A DNA stretch of 5,955 bases from Phycisphaerae bacterium SM23_33. GTDB taxonomy: Bacteria > Planctomycetota > Phycisphaerae > SM23-33. Below, piece after piece: positions 1 through 4,611 of the stretch; the first letter of the stretch is position 1; every line of letters begins with the position of its first letter. The notes below the pieces were generated by a model. That model saw nothing but the letters and a program-made list of their open reading frames with translations. It was not told the DNA's origin and did not search any database. Position numbers and translations under genes: made by a program. The stretch covers positions 1 through 5,955 of the forward strand of contig LJUF01000282.1 in the NCBI GenBank assembly GCA_001303665.1. Reading direction: 5' to 3'.

Positions 1-242
1 TCGCCGGCGGCCCCATCTCCGGGCCGCAGTTCCAGCGCCTGGAGCCGGCGGATGGCCGCCTGCACATCCGAGTCGCCCCGCCCTGCCGGCAGGGGCTTGG
101 CGGCGGCGCGGCGCAGCTCCCAAATGGCGTCGTGGACCTGCCCGGGTGAAGGCGGCGGGGGCTGGTTCTCCCCCGGCAGGGCCGAGCCGACCCAGGCCCC
201 CAGAACGGCCAGGCACAGCCATACGCGAGCCCGCACGCTCAT
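1..242 (-). CDS. Putative exported protein, N-terminal 80 residues (runs off the left edge)
   Basis: The gene is read leftwards from an ATG at 242-240 and stays open to the window edge, so only the first 80 codons are visible. The first residues (MSVRARVWLCLAVLGAWVGS, then ALPGE) form a typical signal peptide: two arginines, a hydrophobic core of about 14 residues, and a small-residue region ending near A21. A Pro-rich stretch (ENQPPPPSPGQ) follows, then a charged, probably helical segment (HDAIWELRRAAAKPL...VQAAIRRLQALELRPGD). The start is well supported. A GGAGG lies 9 nt upstream (252-256), and the ATG overlaps the TGA of the preceding TPR gene as ATGA, which suggests translational coupling in one operon. 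I do not recognise the family. A periplasmic or secreted partner of the upstream TPR/STN membrane protein is a reasonable inference from position only. The helical end could be the beginning of another repeat domain, but too little is present to say. Confidence 0.75.
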   Translation of the reverse strand, partial: MSVRARVWLCLAVLGAWVGSALPGENQPPPPSPGQVHDAIWELRRAAAKPLPAGRGDSDVQAAIRRLQALELRPGDGAAG

Positions 243-1267
243 TCCCTGGGCCCTCCGGTGGTCTTTGTCAGGTATCCCGAAAACGCCAGCGCCGCCCGGT
301 CGTAGTCCTGCTGGGCCAGGTAGGCCTCCCCCAGCAGCTCCAGCACTCGCCGAGGCACCTCCGGCTCGGCCGACTTCAGCAATGCCTGCCCGATGGCGAT
401 GGCCTGGACGGTCTTGCCGTCGGCCAGGCACATTTCCACCAGATCGCAGCCCGCCCGGGTGGCCTCAGGGCCCGGCCTCATCTTGGGCAGCAGCTCCGCC
501 AGCAGCCCGCGGGCCGAGGCCAGCTCCCCCGCCTCGGCGTAGCCGTGGGCCATTTCCAGGCTGATCTGAATTGCCATCTGCTCGTCGGAGATGCTGGGCG
601 TCTCCCGGCGCAGCACCGCCACGGCCGTGTCGGGCAGACCCATGGCGCGATACAGGTTGGCCCGGGTCAGGAGGTAGTCCAGCTGCTGCCGGGAAGTCAG
701 TGAGGCCGGCTCAATCCGGCCCAGGGCCGAGACGGCCTTAAGGAAAGACGCCCGATCCTTCTGGATCAGGGCAACGGCCAGCAGGGCCTGGATGTGCTGC
801 CGGCGGGAGGGCCTGACGTTCAGGGCACAATGGGCGGCCCGGAGGGCCTGGTCCAGGTTCCCCTGGGCGGCGAGGCTCTTGGCCATCAGCAGGTAGGCCT
901 GGGCCACCTCATCGCCGGTGTCGCCTTTGCACATCTTGAGGTAGCGCTCCAGCCACTCGCACACCCGCGGGTGCTGGCCCAGGGCGAAATGCGCCTGGGC
1001 GGCGCCCAGGCAGGCCTGCTTCCGCGACGCCAAGGAAAGGTCCAGATGGTACAGTTTCTGGAAATCGGCGACCGCCTCCTCCAGCAGGCCGGCGTTCAGG
1101 GCGGCCTGGGCCAGGCCCAGGTACACCTCGTCCAGGAACGCACAACCCGGGAACAGGTTCAGCAGCTCCACCAGGTCCGACCGCGCCCCGGCATAGTCGC
1201 GCAGCCGAATCCGAAGCCGCGCCTGCCGTGATATTCCCTCAGGGCCGAAGAGGTGTCGGCGAAACAC
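239..1267 (-). CDS. TPR-repeat protein, C-terminal part of a frameshifted TPR/STN gene
   Basis: The reading frame encodes about 330-342 residues that are nearly all antiparallel helix pairs of the TPR type. About nine units can be seen, for example DEVYLGLAQAALNAGLLEEA, AQAYLLMAKSLAAQGNLDQA, MAHGYAEAGELASARGLLAE and LLGEAYLAQQDYDRAALAF near the end. TPR arrays are protein-interaction scaffolds, and no catalytic motif is visible. The frame could start at a GTG at 1267, but a TGA directly precedes it, no Shine-Dalgarno motif is near it, and the first dozen residues do not look like a protein start. From about residue 14 (RQARLRIRLRDYAGARSDL) it reads as a direct continuation of the upstream gene in the -1 frame. 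I therefore treat it as the C-terminal portion of one protein of about 825 residues, rather than an independent gene. It ends in a TGA that overlaps the start of the next gene. If it were really expressed alone it would be cytoplasmic, since it has no signal peptide. Confidence 0.75.
   Translation of the reverse strand: MFRRHLFGPEGISRQARLRIRLRDYAGARSDLVELLNLFPGCAFLDEVYLGLAQAALNAGLLEEAVADFQKLYHLDLSLASRKQACLGAAQAHFALGQHPRVCEWLERYLKMCKGDTGDEVAQAYLLMAKSLAAQGNLDQALRAAHCALNVRPSRRQHIQALLAVALIQKDRASFLKAVSALGRIEPASLTSRQQLDYLLTRANLYRAMGLPDTAVAVLRRETPSISDEQMAIQISLEMAHGYAEAGELASARGLLAELLPKMRPGPEATRAGCDLVEMCLADGKTVQAIAIGQALLKSAEPEVPRRVLELLGEAYLAQQDYDRAALAFSGYLTKTTGGPRE
252..256 (-). promoter_or_regulatory. 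Ribosome binding site for the exported-protein gene
   Basis: On the minus strand GGAGG is followed by nine bases and then the ATG at 242. The motif lies inside the last codons of the TPR gene. Together with the ATGA stop/start overlap it fixes the start of the left-edge gene and argues for coupled translation. Confidence 0.6.
1159..1267 (-). other. Frameshift junction within the TPR/STN gene
   Basis: The 0 frame stops at 1159, and the -1 frame opens only after a TGA at 1270-1268, so any fusion must shift within this 109-nt overlap. Joining H496 (codon CAC, 1230-1228) to the -1 frame at CGG (1228-1226) gives SALREYH-RQARLRIRLRDYA. This restores a normal TPR helix and a continuous protein of about 825 residues. 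One missing base, for example in the short GG run near 1226-1227 or another small run nearby, would explain it. I see no canonical X-XXY-YYZ slippery heptamer in the 0 frame, so programmed recoding is less likely than a mutation or sequence error. The exact breakpoint cannot be fixed from the sequence alone. Confidence 0.7.
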
Positions 1268-2715
1268 TCATGAAGGGCCGCCACCGCGAAGTGGCCCTCA
1301 CCCAACCGCGGGTCCCCCGGGCTGCGCAGCAGGAAACGCCGCCAGGTCGAGACGGCCTCGGCATACAACAGCTCCCTCTGCTCGGACAACGACGGGCACG
1401 CGTGAGGGTCATGGATGATGGCCTGCTCGCCGGTAAACCGGGCCAGCAGCCCCACCCCGCCGCAGGCCACCTCACAGATCCGCTGGGCCGAGCCCACCTT
1501 GAAAACCATGGTCACGGTCCGCCGCCGGGCCGCCGGGGCCACCGACTCCCACCGAATCTCCATCCCCGCTTCCAGCGACAGCCGCTGAAGCAGCTCCTCC
1601 AGCGGCCCCTGGCAGCAGACCACCGAATACCGGGAAGCACCCGCGGGGCCGCGGGCCTTGCTTACCTGCGGGCCCAGCACCGCCTGCTCCGCCCCGCCCC
1701 GCCCCTCGTTCAGCAGCCGCCGCAGGGCCTCCTGCTCCAATCCCCCGAAGACGTCCGCCTCCTGCCACCTGTGACTGAGCGGAACCGAAAGCGAGGTCTC
1801 GTGAAAAGCCAGGGCCTTATCCGTAAGGGCGCGGGCCGCCAGGTAATCGCAGTCGGTCTCCAGCGGGAAGCCGGCCTCCATCGCTGCAAGTGCGGCCACG
1901 GCCGAGTAGGCCTTTGCCCTGGCCGCCAGGTGGTTGCCCGCCAGGTAATCCAGCACGGCCAGATCGTAATCGGCGGCCGCCTGCACGATCGGCGAGTCGC
2001 TGTGGCTGACGCTTCCAAGCAGTGCCCTGGCTTCCTCGAGCTTTCCCGAGCGGGCCAGGCAACGGCCTATGCGAAACCGGAAAAAGTCGCTGACCGCCGC
2101 GTTTGCCGGAGTGGCCGCCGACCGGGCCAGCAGCAGCCCGTACCGCTCCCGCGCCAATTCGTAATCCTTCGACCGATAAGCCCTTTCCGCCAACTGCCAG
2201 GACAGCGACTCCGGCGGCGGCGCGGGCGCGGCGGGCGGAGGCGGCACTTCCCGCTGCGGGGTCTGTGCCGCGGGGGCCTTGGCCACGGTGGAGACCGCCT
2301 CTTCCCGTGCCGGCAGCCCCTCAAACCAGTAAAGCAGACCCAGCAGCAGCCCGGCCCCGAGCAGCACCAGGAAAGCATTCAACAGCAGGGCGGCGACCCG
2401 GGGTCGCCTGGATCGCGGTCTCTGGCGTTCGGCCGGCGCCGGGGCCGAGCCCGGCGAAGCGGAGCCCGCCGCGGCCGGGGTCGGCTTCGCTGCGGCCGAG
2501 GCCGGCTTCGGTGCGGCCGAGGCCGGCTTCGGTGCGGCCGAGGCCGACTTCGTTCGAGCCCGCCCCGAGTTCGGCCGTCCCGAGGCCGGATCCTGCGCCG
2601 TCGGGGTCGCCGTCGTCGGGGTCGGGTCCGCCGGCGCGGAGGTCGCAGCCGCGGCCTGCTGCTTGGCGGTCCGCGTCGCGCCGGCTTTCTTGGCTGGCCG
2701 TTTCGGCGTGGGCAT
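1159..2715 (-). CDS. Membrane-anchored TPR/STN-domain protein, N-terminal part (frameshifted)
   Basis: From the ATG at 2715 the frame gives 518 codons, of which about 496 look genuine. Residues 1-105 are low-complexity Ala/Pro/Lys/Thr, rich in positive charge and likely disordered and cytoplasmic. Residues 107-130 (RVAALLLNAFLVLLGAGLLL, then GLLYWF) form one transmembrane helix. Residues 140-170 are a Pro-rich spacer, and 170-300 contain TPR-like helices (WQLAERAYRSKDYELARERY; FRIGRCLARSGKLEEARALL). Residues 361-437 resemble an STN/secretin N-terminal fold: YSVVCCQGPLEELLQRLSLE, an AGMEIRWE strand, RRTVTMVFKVGSAQRICEVA, and a final AIIHDP strand. TPRs then resume at 445-496. The predicted topology is N-in, with the TPR and STN parts in the periplasm. 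Role: probably an envelope scaffold; no enzyme motif is seen. The last 22 residues before the TGA at 1159 (GRRGFGFGCATMPG...) look like out-of-frame translation, and the protein continues in the other frame (239-1267). In-frame codons extend upstream to 2901 but have no protein-like character. Confidence 0.8.
   Translation of the reverse strand: MPTPKRPAKKAGATRTAKQQAAAATSAPADPTPTTATPTAQDPASGRPNSGRARTKSASAAPKPASAAPKPASAAAKPTPAAAGSASPGSAPAPAERQRPRSRRPRVAALLLNAFLVLLGAGLLLGLLYWFEGLPAREEAVSTVAKAPAAQTPQREVPPPPAAPAPPPESLSWQLAERAYRSKDYELARERYGLLLARSAATPANAAVSDFFRFRIGRCLARSGKLEEARALLGSVSHSDSPIVQAAADYDLAVLDYLAGNHLAARAKAYSAVAALAAMEAGFPLETDCDYLAARALTDKALAFHETSLSVPLSHRWQEADVFGGLEQEALRRLLNEGRGGAEQAVLGPQVSKARGPAGASRYSVVCCQGPLEELLQRLSLEAGMEIRWESVAPAARRRTVTMVFKVGSAQRICEVACGGVGLLARFTGEQAIIHDPHACPSLSEQRELLYAEAVSTWRRFLLRSPGDPRLGEGHFAVAALHECFADTSSALREYHGRRGFGFGCATMPGRGRTWWSC
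2479..2551 (-). repeat. 21-bp tandem repeat, about 3.5 copies, encoding ASAAPKP
   Basis: Copies start at 2479, 2500 and 2521, with a partial fourth from 2542. The 2500 and 2521 copies are identical and the 2479 copy differs at two positions. The unit is a multiple of three, so on the minus strand it encodes the heptapeptide A-S-A-A-P-K-P in frame. It sits in the disordered cytoplasmic N-terminus of the TPR/STN membrane protein, about 25-55 residues before the transmembrane helix. Length variation here would change the linker without breaking the frame. Confidence 0.85.
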
Positions 2716-2718
2716 ATG

Positions 2719-2723
2719 CTCCC
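2719..2723 (-). promoter_or_regulatory. Possible ribosome binding site for the TPR/STN gene
   Basis: GGGAG is separated from the ATG at 2715 by only three bases (CAT). The spacing is shorter than ideal, but it is the only purine-rich motif close to an ATG in this frame. The residues after this ATG (MPTPKRPAKKAGATRT) fit a natural N-terminus, whereas the upstream in-frame residues do not. Confidence 0.45.
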
Positions 2724-2762
2724 GCTGGCTTTCTAGCTCATGCCTGCCTGAACGCGCACCGT

Positions 2763-2779
2763 CCCTGGTTGAACCAAGG
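2763..2779. promoter_or_regulatory. 17-bp dyad, possible operator
   Basis: CCCTGGTTGAACCAAGG is an inverted repeat centred on G2771. Seven of eight base pairs match, with a mismatch only at 2765/2777. It lies about 50-65 bp upstream of the TPR/STN start codon, in a less GC-rich stretch than its surroundings. That position would suit a repressor or activator site for the leftward operon. No second copy was found in the window, and the regulator is unknown. Confidence 0.25.
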
Positions 2780-3029
2780 AACGGAGACCAACACACAATG
2801 ACGGTTCGTGGCCGGACTCCCCGCAAGCAACGTGCCAAAGATTGAAAGGCCGCGTCCTGCGGCCTGAATTGGGCTGCTTTGCGGCAGATATGGCGGTGCA
2901 AGCGGCGCCTGCCCGCCCGGCCCCCGTTGGGGCGATGTCAGGATTTTATTCGCGCCGTGTCAGCTTTCCCTACACTGACCGCCCGCGCATGCCGGTGCCG
3001 ACGGCCAGGAAGCGCAGCGTACGTTCCCG

Positions 3030-3058
3030 TTGCCAACGGGCTGGGCACAGGGTATGCT
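3030..3058 (+). promoter_or_regulatory. Candidate sigma70-type promoter for the MFS gene
   Basis: TTGCCA (3030-3035) and TATGCT (3053-3058) are separated by exactly 17 bases. Each hexamer matches four of six consensus positions. Transcription would begin near 3065 and give a leader of about 135-160 nt before the GTG or TTG start of the transporter gene. Planctomycete promoters are poorly characterised to my knowledge, so this is only a sequence match. Confidence 0.4.
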
Positions 3059-3064
3059 CTGCGC

Positions 3065-3185
3065 CGGAGGCTCTGGCTGTTTCGCCGCGACCATTGCTGC
3101 TGCGACGGCCGGCGGCCCCGGCGACGTGCCGCCGGATGGGGCCTCCGACCGCGGCCAAGCGGTGCCTTGCCCGAGGCACCAGGAG
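3065..3185 (+). promoter_or_regulatory. Potentially structured 5' leader of the MFS gene
   Basis: Three complementary elements lie in order downstream of the candidate promoter. CGGAGGC (3065-3071) can pair with GCCTCCG (3141-3147) as a closing stem. Inside it CCGGCGGC (3109-3116) pairs perfectly with GCCGCCGG (3128-3135) around an 11-nt loop. GGTGCCT (3161-3167) then pairs perfectly with AGGCACC (3174-3180), extended by a T-G wobble to a GCCC tetraloop. This last hairpin ends directly against AGGAG (3181-3185), the best Shine-Dalgarno candidate. The arrangement could control ribosome access, but GC-rich DNA forms such stems by chance and I recognise no known riboswitch consensus. Confidence 0.3.
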
Positions 3186-3198
3186 ATGTCGGCTCAGC

Positions 3199-4485
3199 GT
3201 GCGCAGCCCAGAGGCCTCGAATTCGTTGCCGCCGGATGAGACCGGGCTGAGTCGCCGGGCCTGGATCAGGACGCTGGTTGCGGGCTGGGTCGCCCAGTTC
3301 GTATGCATGACGGGCTTCTCCTTCGCCATGCCCTTCCTGCCCTTCTACCTGCGCGAGCTGGGCGTCCAGGGCCAGGCCGCCCAGAGCTACTGGTCCGGGC
3401 TGGTCATCGCCGCCCCCGCCCTGATGATGATGCTCACCGCCCCGTTGTGGGGAAGCCTCGCCGACCGCGTCGGGCGCAAGCCCATGGTCTTGCGGGCCAT
3501 GTTCGGGGCGGCCGCCACCATCGCCCTGATGGGCGCCGCCGGCTCCCCGGGCATGCTCCTGGTGCTGAGGATGCTCCAGGGCGGCATCAGCGGCACGGTG
3601 TCGGCCACCAACGCCATGGTCTCCAGCGTCAGCCCCCGAAGCCGGGCGGGCTTCAGCCTGGGGCTCATGCAGACGGCCATCTTCGCGGGCAGCTCCCTGG
3701 GCCCCCTCATCGGTGGGATGGCCGCCGACGCCCTGGGCTACGCCCCGACCTTTTACCTGGCCGCCGGGCTGCCGCTGCTGGGCGGCATCGTCATCGCCGT
3801 GCTGGCGGACGAGGGCCCGGCCAGCCCTCGGGCGGCGCCGGCCGCATCGGCGGCATCGCCCCAGGGGCTGTGGGCCGTGCTGGCCATGCCGGGGTTCGCC
3901 GTCGTCGTCGGCCTGGTCGTCCTCTTGTACTTTGCCAACACGCTGGCGGGCCCGCTCTTCCCCCTGTACGTCGAGAGCCTGGTGCTGGACAAGCTGCGCG
4001 TCAACACCGACACGGGCCGACTCATCGCGGTCACGGCGGTCTCCGCGGCCCTGGTGGCCATCCCCATGGGCTGGCTGGCCGACCGCGTCGGCCCCAGAAA
4101 GGTGCTGGTGCTGGGCACACTGTTCAGCGGGGCGTTCATGGTTCCCCAGGCCTTTGTCTCCGAGCTCGGCACCCTGTATGTCCTGCGCGTGGGGCTGGGG
4201 CTGGCGGCGGGGGCCATAGGCCCGGCCATGGGCGGCTTCGTCAACCGCGCCGTGCCTCGCGCCAGCCAGGGCAAGGCCTTCGGCATCGTGCAGAGCGCCA
4301 GCTCGCTGGGCTTCGGGCTGGGGCCGCTGGCGGGCGGAGCCATGGGGGCGACCCTCGGGCTCAGGGCTCCGTTCATCGTGGTGGGGGCGCTGCAGGCGAG
4401 CTTCGCCCTGGCGGCGTGGGCGCTGCTGGGTAAGGCCGAGGCGGCCCGGCCGATCGGCGCCGGACGAGGCAAGCTGGAGTGTTGA
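3199..4485 (+). CDS. MFS transporter, MdtG-like drug-efflux (DHA1-type)
   Basis: The product is a 428-residue integral membrane protein with about twelve hydrophobic helices, the usual length for a 12-TM major facilitator. Helix 1 is TLVAGWVAQFVCMTGFSFAM, followed by a short loop (LPFYLRELGV). The MFS motif A GSLADRVGRK lies at residues 85-94 after helix 2, and a second copy, GWLADRVGPRK, at 291-301 marks the C-terminal half. The halves are joined by an Ala/Pro-rich cytoplasmic loop near residues 204-220. The N-half (SYWSGLVIAAPALMMMLTAP, RMLQGGISGTVSATNAMVSS, SSLGPLIGG) resembles E. coli MdtG as I remember it. By family it would be a proton-driven exporter of drugs or small molecules, but the substrate is not readable. 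The start is uncertain: GTG 3199 has AGGAG 13 nt upstream, while TTG 3226 has AGAGG 11 nt upstream. An in-frame extension to 2842 is Arg-rich and not protein-like. The gene is monocistronic and convergent with the next gene. Confidence 0.88.
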   Translation: MRSPEASNSLPPDETGLSRRAWIRTLVAGWVAQFVCMTGFSFAMPFLPFYLRELGVQGQAAQSYWSGLVIAAPALMMMLTAPLWGSLADRVGRKPMVLRAMFGAAATIALMGAAGSPGMLLVLRMLQGGISGTVSATNAMVSSVSPRSRAGFSLGLMQTAIFAGSSLGPLIGGMAADALGYAPTFYLAAGLPLLGGIVIAVLADEGPASPRAAPAASAASPQGLWAVLAMPGFAVVVGLVVLLYFANTLAGPLFPLYVESLVLDKLRVNTDTGRLIAVTAVSAALVAIPMGWLADRVGPRKVLVLGTLFSGAFMVPQAFVSELGTLYVLRVGLGLAAGAIGPAMGGFVNRAVPRASQGKAFGIVQSASSLGFGLGPLAGGAMGATLGLRAPFIVVGALQASFALAAWALLGKAEAARPIGAGRGKLEC

Positions 4486-4507
4486 AGATGCGGCGGCGCA
4501 GAAATCC

Positions 4508-4550
4508 CGGCGCCTGCGGGAAGCGGCGGCACCACCGCGCGGGGGCGCCG
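4508..4550 (+). terminator. GC-rich hairpin downstream of the MFS gene, possible terminator
   Basis: CGGCGCC (4508-4514) can pair with GGCGCCG (4544-4550), 22 bp after the transporter stop codon. The 29-nt loop contains further GC-rich complementarity. No T-run follows, so it is not a classical intrinsic terminator. The location between convergent genes is the main support. Confidence 0.25.
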
Positions 4551-4575
4551 CGTCCGAGCCTTTCCCGGCCGGACT

Positions 4576-4610
4576 GGCAGCGGAAAAGCGGCGCCCCGCC
4601 TGCTGCTGCC
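4576..4610 (-). terminator. Hairpin directly after the dockerin-protein stop, possible terminator
   Basis: GGCAGCGG (4576-4583) pairs with CTGCTGCC (4603-4610), eight pairs including one G-T. An inner GCGG/CCGC stem (4588-4591 with 4596-4599) lies within its loop. On the minus strand the structure begins one base after the stop codon at 4612. No T-tract follows on that strand. It could act as a factor-independent stop or an mRNA 3'-end stabiliser. Confidence 0.3.
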
Positions 4611-4611
4611 G

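Larger units (their letters stand above)
2716..3198. other. Divergent intergenic region between the TPR operon and the MFS gene
   Basis: About 480 bp lie between two divergent genes. Reading frames cross it on both strands, but their translations are Arg/Pro/Ala-rich with no domain-like pattern, so I see no real gene here. It contains a 17-bp dyad (2763-2779), a small perfect hairpin (GGCCGC at 2848-2853 with GCGGCC at 2859-2864), a rightward sigma70-like promoter candidate (3030-3058) and a potentially folded leader (3065-3185). For the leftward operon the only promoter-like element I noted is TAAAAT on the minus strand (2948-2943). It lacks a good -35 box, so I do not list it as a separate feature. 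Confidence 0.6.

Noticed and set aside
1228..2736. 502-codon open frame on the plus strand opposite the TPR/STN gene
   Set aside because: The translation is Arg/Gly/Gln-rich with no domain pattern. It is the antisense shadow of a GC-rich gene whose minus-strand product has clear TM, TPR and STN-like features.
2798..2845. 15-codon plus-strand ORF (MTVRGRTPRKQRAKD) with a GGAG upstream
   Set aside because: It is very short, has no conserved context, and ends over 350 bp before the MFS start. Chance occurrence is likely.
2842..3198. N-terminal extension of the MFS frame to a TTG at 2842
   Set aside because: The roughly 119 extra residues are Arg/Pro/Ala-rich and lack any hydrophobic or conserved segment. 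The extension crosses the promoter candidate, and typical MFS proteins start just before helix 1.
2970..3329. 119-codon minus-strand frame in the divergent region
   Set aside because: It overlaps the MFS start and first transmembrane helix, has low-complexity Arg/Ala composition, and has no recognisable domain.
3303..4433. 376-codon plus-strand frame inside the MFS gene
   Set aside because: The translation is His/Arg/Gly-rich, a +1-frame shadow of the transporter, and it lacks hydrophobic helices.
3753..4535. 260-codon minus-strand frame opposite the MFS gene
   Set aside because: It is an antisense shadow rich in Ser/Ala/Pro/Thr with no domain. The plus strand has an unmistakable MFS protein.
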